A stretch of 29,776 nt of DNA, taken from assembly GCA_015039365.1 (NCBI GenBank), contig WION01000599.1, positions 1-29,776 on the forward strand, read 5' to 3'. Numbering within the stretch: the first letter of the stretch is position 1; every line of letters starts with the position of its first letter. The notes beneath the pieces are model-generated. The model searched no databases. It had not been told where the DNA came from and worked only from the letters and a program-made list of their open reading frames with translations. Source of the stretch: Amanita rubescens (Eukaryota > Basidiomycota > Agaricomycetes > Agaricales > Amanitaceae). Shown here one piece after another: positions 9,368-18,985 of the stretch. A program made the translations under genes and the position numbers.

Positions 9368-10137
9368 ATGCACCTCTACCTCACAAAGCGTTCCCATCTG
9401 AATAGCTCATACGTCAATAACGATGGCAAAGTGTTATATAAAGTCGAAACACCGTACAGGCTCGTCGGCCTCGCATCGACGATTAAAAGCGCGCTACCAG
9501 GGGACATTGGCGCTCCAGGCCCCAACAGGATGAGCGAAACCTCTCCGCACGATCAAACCAGTGACAACGACGTCGAAGGCGATGTTGAGTACGACGTAGT
9601 ACCCAACGACGACGACGAAAATGATATTGAACACGAGGAAACTGAACTACAAGTCCGGTTCGCGCATCTGGCAGGGGTCAAATTCAACAGGATAACCTCT
9701 TCAGTGATAAGATTTCGCGGCGAGGAATACGAGACGAGGAAGTTCTTCACCAGGAAAGAGTGGCACGGGCGGTACGCACCTTTTTGAAGATCAGGAACAT
9801 TATCATAATTTCCTTCGTTTCCTGCAGCCATCGTGCATTCATTGGCCCAGACGGTCTTGAATATCTGTGGATTTTAGGACGCAGAGTGCCGGAGGTATGT
9901 CGTAGCTTTGCTGGAGAAGGTTACTGGTCAATTGAAAACAAATCGTAACAGCTAGTTCGACGAGATGAAGCACGAACCCCCGTTGCACGATTCCATCGTC
10001 GGCGCCTTTTCGGCAAAGCGCGCCGAGCACCTGAGTCATTGGAGATTTTCCCGGAAGGAATGCACATGGTTGACTTCATCTTGGTCACTTTTGTTTATAT
10101 CCAGAAAATACGTAATGACAAAGAGCGCGCAGGCTAG
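9368..10137 (+). CDS. DUF6593-like protein, copy 6, intact
   Basis: Exons 9368-9771, 9828-9894 and 9952-10137 join in phase to 218 residues. Introns are 56 and 57 nt (GTACGC...CAG and GTATGT...CAG). Residues 1-45 carry MHLYLTKRSHLNSSYV and YKVETPYRLVGL. An acidic linker follows (NDDDENDIEHEE, about residues 75-95), then RFAHLAGVKFNRITSSV, then GPDGLEYLW in exon 2, then TPVARFHRRR, SLEIFPEGMHMVDFILVTF and YIQKIRNDKERAG in exon 3. There is no signal peptide; the VDFILVTFVY stretch is a buried strand in this domain rather than a membrane helix, by my reading. It lies in tandem with copy 7, 286 nt downstream. Function is unknown. Confidence 0.8.
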
Positions 10138-10423
10138 CTATTGGAGGTTACTGAGGGTTATTGGGCTGTTTGCCTTCCTTGTTCCCATCAGCATTTCAGC
10201 ATCTCTTAATCATTTTTACCAGAGCATACCAGAGGAGATAAATAGTGATGCAGCGTTGCGGTTCGTAATACATCATGTGCACCGGGGCTTCACCGGACCC
10301 GTTGGCCGGCACTGCGTTTTGGGATTCTTAGATAGGATAAAATCCTATAAAATCACGGTCGAAGAACAGTTACTTAGCTCCGAGTCCTTCGCAACAAAAC
10401 CCTTGGACTTACACTCTTAACAG
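10138..10423. other. Spacer upstream of DUF6593-like copy 7
   Basis: No gene is supported. This region differs from the upstream regions of the other copies: I do not find the ACGAATTTGTACATATGA element. The stretch ends TTACACTCTTAACAG|ATGCATC, matching its sisters only for the last few bases. Confidence 0.4.
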
Positions 10424-11228
10424 ATGCATCTTTGGCTCACAAAGCGTTCTCATCTGAATAGCTTATACGTCAATGACGATGGCCAAGTCTTATATAGAGT
10501 CGAGACGCCATTTAGATTCCTATCCGTCGGCCTGGTGTCGACCATCAAAAGTGCACTGCCTGGCGACATACCTGCTCCCGGTCCCAGCAGGGTACTAAAC
10601 GAACCGCCTCCGCATAGTCTAATCAATGACAATGACGTCAAAGACGATGTCCAGTACGACACAGTACCCGCAGACGACGTCGACGGAGAGGATACTGATT
10701 ATGAGTCAAAAGAGGACGAGGCTGAACCACGCGTCCGGTTCGCGCATCTAGCAGAAATTAAATTCAACGAGATAATGTCGTCAGTGATAAGATATCACGG
10801 AGAAGAATACGAGACAAATAAACTCTTTACAAAGAAAGAGATGGGCTGGTACGGCCGGTACGCACCCTTTCATTGTCTGAGGGCATCAATGTAACTGTTT
10901 TCTGTAGCCATCGTGCATTCGCTGGTCCGGACGGTCTTCAATATCAGTGGAATTTAGGAATTAGAGTTCCCGAGGTATGTCTGGCTTTTCTGGAAATGGT
11001 TGCATATTGAAAAATCATATGTAATAGCTAATTCGCCGAGATGCAGCCCGAACCCCGGTTGCTCGCTTCCATCGTCGACGCGTTGGGGTTTTCCGCAAGG
11101 CGCGCAGAGCATCATTGGAGATTTTCCCGGAAGGGGTGCATATGGTCGACTTCATCTTGATCACTTTTGTTTATATCCAGAAAATACGTAATGACGCAGA
11201 AGGGTCGTCAACAGTGGTGGAGGTTTAA
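10424..11228 (+). CDS. DUF6593-like protein, copy 7, intact, longest linker
   Basis: Exons 10424-10857, 10908-10974 and 11028-11228 give 233 residues in one frame. Introns are 50 and 53 nt. The acidic linker (about residues 60-105) is the longest of the family here, with runs such as ADDVDGEDTDYESKEDEAE. The conserved core follows: RFAHLAEIKFNEIMSSVI, GWYGR across the first junction, GPDGLQYQW, TPVARFHRRRVGVFRKARRA, SLEIFPEGVHMVDF, FVYIQKIRNDAE. The stop at 11226-11228 is 80 nt from the convergent stop of the carnitine acetyltransferase. This arrangement is probably the ancestral locus from which the array was copied. Confidence 0.82.
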
Positions 11229-11308
11229 CACTACACTGCAGGCTACCAGCTATTTGTTTTCCTGCTTTCGTTATACTATTGTCACATGGTTATTATATAC
11301 GTTTATGA

Positions 11309-14119
11309 TCAGTACTCTGCCAATTGTATAACCTTGCCGATACCAGAATAAGGTGACTTCTTCCTCCTCCCAAGCAATTCAACCTCAGTGCTGTCGAAGA
11401 AGGAGTATCCCGCTATGCCCAAATCAATAAAGCGCCTCCAGTAAGGTCGTTGAAAACTCACGTAAAGGCACCTCTTCGTCCTCGTCAGACCCAGAAGCAT
11501 GACCGTTAATCGGTCTACCGGTCTTGGAATCTCTGAGGATCCCGAGGTGATCCACAAACGGTGCTGGACGCTCATTTGCAGATCTATGCAGCTGAATCAG
11601 GATACGCTGAATCTCGTGCAGATAGCTTTGAAGTGTATCGAGGAATCGTCGTGTTTGCAAATGTTTCGATGCCGCGACACTTAAAGAAAAAACCGAAAGT
11701 GAGCGCTATTGTGAGGGACCAGGGCGTCTCGGTACGCACAATGACAATCCATTCTCCTTGATGATATAGCCGATACCATATCCATCGGCAGCAACCGGAC
11801 CGAATCCGAATAAGCGTAATGCAGGATTTCCGCAATTTGATGTTGAGATGATGGATGTACATAGGTGAGCCCAACCAGGATCCGTGAAGATGGCAGGCAT
11901 CCTGACTTTCTCTGTGCTCTTAGCGTTCAGTGGTGGTGAGGTGAGCCCTGCATTTGTCGCATCAACCGCGTGCTCTGAAGTCGAAAGACTAGGCAGCATT
12001 GCAGAATTGGTTTCTGCGGCTATCTCGCGCTGTAGTAGACAGTAGAGCGCGTACAAGTGTCTTGATACTTGGTGAGAACAGATGTGGTTTCTGCAGACGA
12101 TATTACCCTACCTATCTTGTCCCAATCCTTGACTACACTCTTTAGTGAGTCTGACATGATGATCGCATGCCCTCCTCAAAGCTAGGACCTTCTGCTGTGG
12201 AGTTGCCTCTGAGTAAAACACCTTGTCGGATATGTGTAAGGAATCTATAAAAGAAAAAGAGACAACGTACCTTGGTGAATTCTACACTTTGCTGCTGCAC
12301 CGAGCGGATTGCTTCAGTGCGACCGTGTAAAAACGCTTTTGTCATAGCAGGTTCATACACGCACTCGACACGTCCTATATAGCGTGATCAGATACTCCGC
12401 AGTTCTGATAATTGAAAGTGTTCAGCTTACCATAAAGACCAAAGTAAGCTGCTTGGAAAGCCATTTGTACAAACGCATCGGGGCTGATGCTGTGACTTGT
12501 AATGAAGTTTTTCCCATATCCCTTAAATTCCAGCGCCTGACAATCGTTTTGGCAGATAAGATCGCTTAGCCTAGTCTCGGCGAATCGAACGCCAGCACGC
12601 AGCTCAGGTGTTAGGTCCCATTCCAGTTTCTTGGGCGTTGTATCAATCTTTTCAGCAACGGGATTTGCGATGCCGCCGGCGTGACCGCGGGGAGGTTTGT
12701 ATGCTCTAGCATGAGGAGAGAGAGGCGCATGAAATAGAGTAGGTGCCGATGGATTTATGGAGTGTGCCAGGAGCATGAGACCCTCTGTGTAAATATCGGC
12801 AGCGTATCTAAGGACGGTGTGGCCATCTACTCCCGTATGTTCGAAGTTGATTCCGGCAGCACCGTCTGCGCAAACGATGATTTGAAGCTGTGAAAGAGAT
12901 CAGTTTGTCGTACGCTAATGAGAAAGATAGGAAGTAGTGTACCTTATCATACCACCGATTAGTGCAAGTGCCAACTTGCTCTCCATTCTGCAAGCTGTAT
13001 GTACCGCACAAGAAATTACTGCAAAGATCTGCTAAGTTGTCGGGCGCTGCGTCGTCTAAGCAAACTATGAACAACGCATTGTCGACTATTTGCAGGCAAG
13101 AAGCATTGTTCTTATCCTTCTCGAGTAGTTTGCGCAAGGAGGACCATGTTCTGCGGTTCTCTGTCGATAGAACGCCGATAGCGCGTCGCGCAACATCGTG
13201 CTTCTCGGTTTTATCAGCATCTTGAACGATAGCCTGCAGGTTCCGCAAGACCTCGCGTTCCGTCAGAAGGGGTCGGTTCTCTTCATCCAATGCATCAAAC
13301 CAATCTGCAATCGCGTTCAGCTCGTAGAATTGGAAACCAAGCGGAATACACACAAAATTGACCACGTCTTAACACAACAATATGTCTGGAGTCTGCATGA
13401 ACGTCCATTCTACATCCTCGCTAGAAAAGATCAGGTCAGCAAGGGCCGTAAAGCATTGGACTAACGTCAGTTGGTATTCTGGATGTGCCGAACAGTCTTA
13501 AATATTGGTCCATGTCGAGTGGAACCCCGCGGACGGTATCAGGTTCCAGCATACCTGCTCTCAAGTCGTGGATGAAGCCTAAAGAGGATATAATGAGGGT
13601 AGCAGCTCGAGGGAGTTGGGCACCGCGATCTGGACTGGGCTCATTCCTACCAGAAGAGTATTGGATGTGATCTGAGATAATGGATATCATGAACGCACTC
13701 GAGGACAAAGAAGGGGTTGAGGGTCAAGACGACCGGGTCACTGTGTGAGAGGTATGATTCATACCTTTCAACTTGGGGTAAGTCGAAGGATTTTCGAAGG
13801 ATTTTATTTAGCTTACCAGAACTCTTCTATGTAGCTGAAGTAGATTTTTCAGCCTAAAAATGGAAAAAAAGACACATTTCTTCTACCTAGCCTTGTCTTT
13901 GGCATACTCCTTCAGCTTTTCTTGTATGCGAGGACCGTCATTTTTCAGAAAATCCTGCACTGCAGCTTTGGTCGCGGGGTATTCGTGTTCATCCTGAAGA
14001 TACTCAAGAGCTCTTATATAGCGTCGACAAGTGTCCTCCAAAGAAGGGATCGGAAGCTTTGGCAGTTTGTCCTGAAAAGAAAAAGTACGACCAGACTTGG
14101 GCGGAGAGGGGAGTGACAT
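11309..14119 (-). CDS. Carnitine O-acetyltransferase
   Basis: This choline/carnitine acyltransferase moves acetyl groups between CoA and carnitine in mitochondria or peroxisomes. Twelve exons keep phase: 14119-13887, 13834-13817 (18 nt), 13764-13699, 13646-13466, 13420-13354, 13304-12943, 12887-12431, 12374-12271, 12221-12112, 12060-11740, 11679-11462, 11412-11309; 746 residues. Signs: KLPIPSLEDT near the N-terminus, DPVVLTLNPFF, PLDMDQYLRLFGTSRIP, DLCSNFLCGTY and NRWYDK. The catalytic His sits in INFEHTGVDG (about residue 326), with FLHGRTEAIRS for carnitine/CoA binding. ISTSNCGNPALRLFGFGPV and YSFFDS lie near the end. The start at 14119 gives the family N-terminus; the C-terminus AEY is not a peroxisomal SKL-type signal. 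The protein is longer than yeast Cat2 (I recall about 670). Fragments of its tail are scattered upstream in the DUF6593-like array. Confidence 0.93.
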
Positions 14120-14345
14120 GGTTAAACGATTTCATCCGAGCGAACGGCTCAGAAATACTACTAATTACGCTGCCGAGGCTTCCAATCTGAGCACCGTCAG
14201 ACTGCTCAGTATTCCACGTGACAACCTCTTGGGCCATTCGCTCCTCGGAGTACCAGCCAGCTGGGTTTTCTCAACGTTTCTATTTCGTGTTATTATGTAA
14301 TATATCCTTTGAGATGGGGCTCTATCGAAAGTATAGATATCGGCC

Positions 14346-15552
14346 TCAAACATATTGGGCAAACCAGGGTATCAGTGACTGAGCGAGCGTGTAGCTGAAA
14401 ATTAATTTGGGGCCAACCACGAGGATCTAAGTAGGGTGAATAAATGGCCCGTCCACCAGAATTTCACGGACTTGCCTTCGGTGTAAGACCCTTGAAGAAG
14501 GCTGTAGGCCCCTCATGCTTGATCAGATCCTTAATGACAGTCATACCAGGTACTTTATGTTCAAAGTTCGCATTTTGGATACGTGTTTTGACCGTGTCGA
14601 GGGGAGCTGCGACGGTAATTGAGGCAATAGCTCCTGCGATGGATGCGATGAAATTTTGCGTCCATGTTGCCTTGGAGTAATCGGTTACACCAAGGACATA
14701 TTCCTTTGTTGCAGCGGATGCACCAAAGAGCTAAGGAGAAGATAAACGGATGTGTAAATGGGTATGTGCATTATGCTTACCGCAAAACTACCGGGAGCAT
14801 TGCGTGCCATGGTCCAGCCCCATCCTCGGTATAATGCCGACCCTTCCTCCATGAAGATACGTATGACCCCTCGACCTCGGAATGCTTCGGGATTGACCTG
14901 GCGCTTGATTTTGAGAACATCTAGGGGAAGAAGGACCTAACCAGCTCTGAAGTGAAATTGTCTGATTTGTATGAAACTGATCTAACGTACGACTTCTCCT
15001 ATGCCGGTCAAACTAGAAACAAGAGTGAGAAGACCATCAGAAGTCAAACCAAACCAACCTTCCGGCTGTGGCCTGCATCATCAATCTACCCTTCCGCTCC
15101 CCAAACACGTTTGTGAAGTTGCTTTTGTAGTGACGGTTAATTATGTCGTTGAACCACGGCTGGCCGCCGAATTTATAAATACGTTGCGAGACCTTGTAAC
15201 CAGCAGCATAGCCAAGACCAGGGAACAATGACAGTAGCTTGCGGCCCAGGGGGGCTGCAGAAGCATCACGGAAGATGATGGGTGATAGTGTTGAAAATGA
15301 CACCTATTGGTAATTCATACGACGTCAAACTAGCAAAAACATAACTTAAAGGTACCTTGGTTTTGTTGCTCATCAACCGTTTCGCTACTGTATCCACCGG
15401 GTGGAAGATGAGGAGCTCGGCCACACCTGTAGAAGGAGTTTGTTGGCTTGCACAGTGCCGCAAAGAGCGTTACACGAACCCGAAGCTCCTGAACCCAGAA
15501 TGCGAGCTGTTCCAGATTCTTTTCCTTTGCCCGAGGATATCGTTGGCGACAT
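14346..15552 (-). CDS. GGC1: Mitochondrial GTP/GDP carrier
   Basis: This is an inner-membrane carrier exchanging GTP and GDP, as yeast Ggc1 does. Seven exons keep phase: 15552-15480, 15426-15356, 15303-15059, 15012-14991 (22 nt), 14936-14781, 14730-14476, 14426-14346; 300 residues, the length I recall for yeast Ggc1. Marks are ELLIFHPVDTVAKRLMSN (first carrier signature), FPGLGYAAGYKVSQRIYKFGG, VLLPLDVLKIK (second signature), RGWGWTMARNAPGSFA and APLDTVKTRIQN (third signature). It ends with KGLTPK/ILVVGPKLIFSYTLAQSLIP. The last intron (14427-14475) has a GC donor, AAG|GCAAGT. It runs in the same direction as its neighbours on both sides. Confidence 0.95.
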
Positions 15553-15689
15553 ACTGCAGTGGACGCTCAGGTAGGTAAGGTTGCCACCACCACAATATTT
15601 CAGTTTTTACAAGCCATTGCATAACAAAACCAAACAGTCGATCAGACCCAATAAAGTAATTGCTACTATATACACATTGGGAAAGGTTG

Positions 15690-16341
15690 CTAACGAATTC
15701 GCTTGACATTCCCTCTGTAATCGTGGTCAAGAACATACTGGGCGACAACGGGAAAAGACATACCTATTGATCATGGCACTTTTATGTACCCGTAGTTTAT
15801 CATCCAAGGCAGCGCTCTGACCTCTCACAACGGCAATAAGTTCGCGCGCTAGCCTCTCTTCTAATGTACGACCCGGTTTACCGTTTGAAGCCTTTAGTAT
15901 CCACCGCACTGCATACCGCGTCCGTTGCTTTTCGCTCAGCGGCAGTGGTGTTGGTACTGATTTTGCACCCCAACTGTTGTTCACTATGCGAACTGCTGGG
16001 GCAGCAAGCTCAATGGCTTTGCGGAAAAGAGGCAATGGGGGTTCTCGTGTCAAGGTGTGGATGTAAAGGAGAGTTTTAGAGGTAATGCGTGACGCTTTCG
16101 CCCTGCGTCCGCCCTGCATGATATTGGACGTGACATAATGCAGCAGGGGGTCCTCAGCGGGAGGAATATCTGGTACATCTGGCACTGACGGTAGGCTGGG
16201 CTGCTGCTTCGAGGGGGGTAAAGAGGGTACACCAATAGTGGCGAGCGTGTTCGTTAATTGTGTACTTGTTTTTGCAGGGATGGCTGTCGACAAGGCCCTG
16301 ATGGACGGAGAAAGGGACCTTGCGACAATGCTTGCGAGCAT
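15690..16341 (-). CDS. Mitochondrial small-subunit ribosomal protein uS7m
   Basis: Exons 16341-15764 and 15714-15690 (25 nt) with a 49-nt intron encode 200 residues. The start chosen gives MLASIVARSLSPSIRALSTA, a typical Arg/Ser-rich mitochondrial presequence without acids; an upstream in-frame ATG at 16482 would add 47 residues unlike a presequence. The uS7 fold is marked by DPLLHYVTSNIMQGGRRAKA, LFRKAIELAAPAVRI, RTRYAVRWILKASNGK, LEERLARELIAVVRG and VHKSAMINR. The protein binds the 3' domain of mitochondrial SSU rRNA. Its start is 194 nt from the eIF2A start on the other strand. Confidence 0.92.
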
Positions 16342-16535
16342 TGGAGGAGGAGGAGAGTGACAGGTGTCACACGTCACGCATGGACCTGCCCTGAATTGAG
16401 GATTTGACGAGAAAGGAAAGAATGAAATAGGATTTTCATTGCTTCGCCGGGTATTTCGCTCGAACGACCGCCTTTGAGGCATTAATTTGCTTCAAGCCCC
16501 TCTGCCTTTCTCTACCACGTCCGACGGCGTCCACA
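16342..16535. promoter_or_regulatory. Shared intergenic region between uS7m and eIF2A
   Basis: Two translation genes start head to head 194 nt apart, so both promoters must lie here or overlap 5' exons. I see no TATA box; a CT-rich stretch (16497-16515) precedes the eIF2A start. Confidence 0.5.
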
Positions 16536-18868
16536 ATGGCCTCCCCGATATCTCAGCAGTACGCTTGTTAGTCCTTAATTGCGTTTCCCCTTCCCCACTT
16601 CCATTGCCACATTTTGAGATCCATTCGTGATGCTGATCCCATTGTTTCTCTAGTCCGTGCACAAAAATCTCTTGGCCTTGTTGGAGGCACTCCCAGCTAT
16701 ACACCGCTGCCGAACTTCGTTGCTCCCGATGCACCGGCGCGGACATACATCTACAGCGATGATGGGCGGCTGTACGCTTATGCCTTGCCAACTGTGTGCG
16801 TGTCCTCGCTTCTGCCTCGTGCTCGTCCACCCTTCCCCATACATGTGGTTCACATGCCATCGCTTAATTGATTTGATCTATCGATAACTCATTGCTAACA
16901 TCTGATCGTAACAGCGTGCGGATATTGCAGGCGGAGGGTGCTCAACTTCTACAAGAGCTCCCCATCCCGAATGTGGTAGACCTACGTTTCTCGCCGCGTG
17001 GTACATACCTGTCTACGTGGGAAAGGCCTGGTAACAGTTTCAGCCTTGGCACCGCAGCATGCTAATATTGTGCTTTGCTAGTGAAACTAGATGATGGCGC
17101 GCAGCACAAGAACCTCCGTGTCTTCTCCGTCTCAACAGGGGAGGAACTTACCTCTTTTACGCAGAAATCGCAGGAGGGTTGGAACCTTCAGTTCACGATA
17201 TCTGAATCACATGCCATACGATTGGTGGGCCCAGAGATACAGGTGTACCGTCCTGCGGATTGGTCTCATGGCATCATTGACAAACTCAAGATCGAGGGCG
17301 CAACCAGCGTCTCTTTGAGCCCAGGGCTGAATCCATCCGTGGCTATCTTCTCCGCTGAGAGGAAGGCAAGTTTTGGACCGTAAACTTAGACACTGCTCGT
17401 TAATTCATAAAACAGGGGGCCCCAGCTAGCATCAAGGTCTATGGCCTTTTGAACCTTAATAGCCCTCCAACGTGTCAAAAGACGTTTTTTAAGGCTGATC
17501 GATCACAAATAAAATGGAATACCCTTGGAACGCAAGTCTTGCTTCTCACGCAGACAGACGTCGACAATTCCAACAAGAGCTACTATGGCGAGACCGGCTT
17601 ATACCTGTTGAGCGCTGCTGGCAACTTTGACTGTAGAGTCACTCTGGACAAGGATGGACCTATCCATGACTTTACATGGAGTCCCAACTCGAAGGAATTT
17701 GGTGTTGTCTATGGGTGTAAGTTTTTATATTTGGTTACAGATTTTAGTTGAATGGGGTATAGACATGCCCGCCAAGACGATGCTCTTCGATCATCGTGTT
17801 CGGACGCTCTATGACTTTGGCTCCTCGCCTAACAATTTTATCTCTTTCAATCCCCAAGCGCGACTACTCGCACTGGCCGGATTTGGTAACCTCGCTGGCA
17901 AGATTGATCTCTTTGATCGGCGCACCCTATCCAAAGTCTGCACCATTGATGCGCCGAACACGTCACATTGCGAGTGGTCGCCAGATGGCCGCTTTCTTCT
18001 GACAGCTACGCTTTCGCCGCGGCTGCGCGTAGATAACGGTATTAAGATATGGCACTGCACCGGGCCTCTGATGCACCTGCAAATGATGGATGAGTTGTAC
18101 CAGACTTCGTGGCGGCCACAACTGGTGGACAGTGTGCCCCAGTTCGGACAGGCATTGCCTCCTGCTCCCACGCCAAACGAGAGTGTAAATGTCCACGAGG
18201 CTTTAGCCAAGAAGCCTTCAACTGTCAAACCAGCTGGTGCATATCGTCCACCTGGGGCACGGGGACTTGCGACGCCATCTATATACAAGCGTGAAGATGA
18301 GGGTGGGGCGCCGCACATATCTAACGGTAGTGGAACAACAACGCCCACAAGAGGATACCGCAGTGGAGTACCCCCTGGAGCGCCTGGGTATGGACAGCAT
18401 ACTAACGGTAATGGGAGAAGGCAAGTACCTGGGACGCAGCCTCCATCTGGCAGCCCAGCTCATGAACCAAGTGACAAGAAGAGTAAGAAGCGGAAGGGTG
18501 GAAAGAAAGATGTAACTGAAAATGGCGATGTGGGTGAAGGTGGCCCATCTGCTATTCCAAACAGCAAGGGAAGTAAGAAAGCGACAAACGGCGAGGTTGC
18601 TGAGCCAGTTGAAGAGCCCAGCAGCGCAGCCATTGCGCAAGATGGAGCACTGGACGCAACAGCGAAGAAGGTTCGCAATCTAACTAAGAAGGTATGAGAG
18701 GCGAGATAGCTGTGAATTGATATACTAATAAAGAGACAGCTCAAGGCAATCGAAGAGCTGAAGGAGAAGGCTAAGCGTGGAGAGCGTCTTGAGGCGACGC
18801 AGGTGCGGAAGATAGAGGGTGAGGATGAGATACGGAAAGAGCTGGCAAGTCTGGGAGCCAGCGAGTAG
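16536..18868 (+). CDS. Translation initiation factor eIF2A
   Basis: This WD40-propeller protein delivers initiator tRNA in alternative initiation. Seven exons keep phase: 16536-16566, 16654-16795, 16915-17030, 17082-17365, 17416-17716, 17763-18691, 18740-18868; 643 residues. Blades are seen as TYIYSDDGRLYAYALPT, VDLRFSPRGTYLSTWERP, NLQFTISESHAIRL, IHDFTWSPNSKEFGVVYG, NFISFNPQARLLALAGFGNL and HCEWSPDGRFLLTATLSPRL. A low-complexity Gly/Pro/Lys region (about residues 430-600) is followed by a charged coiled-coil end (IEELKEKAKRGERLEATQVR). Exon 1 ends in QQYAF, joining RAQKSLGL as in yeast and animal eIF2A. Intron 4 (17366-17415) uses a GC donor, AAG|GCAAGT. Confidence 0.95.
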
Positions 18869-18985
18869 ATCACATGTGTAGCGACTCTTAGCAAGTGAAT
18901 ACAAATCGTCGCCGGTCGGACTCGGCTCTTGAAAAATCGTACGACATGTCATTAACGTCTCACTGCATCCCTGTCCCTGTCCCTC

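Noticed and set aside
10218..10420. Possible second NACHT fragment upstream of copy 7 (INSDAALRF resembling INPALRFA)
   Set aside because: Only about nine residues resemble the NACHT remnant and nothing before or after continues the match.
1..11230. CRISPR, insertion sequences or prokaryotic operons as explanation of the repeats
   Set aside because: The sequence is eukaryotic with spliceosomal introns; the repeats are duplicated genes and gene fragments, and no transposase, reverse transcriptase or terminal repeats were seen.
16342..16482. Upstream ATG at 16482 as the uS7m start
   Set aside because: It would put 47 residues, with Asp/Glu/Cys and no presequence character, ahead of a typical mitochondrial presequence that starts at 16341.
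17809..18894. Long minus-strand frames across eIF2A (up to 179 codons)
   Set aside because: They are antisense to well-supported eIF2A exons and show no recognisable protein content.
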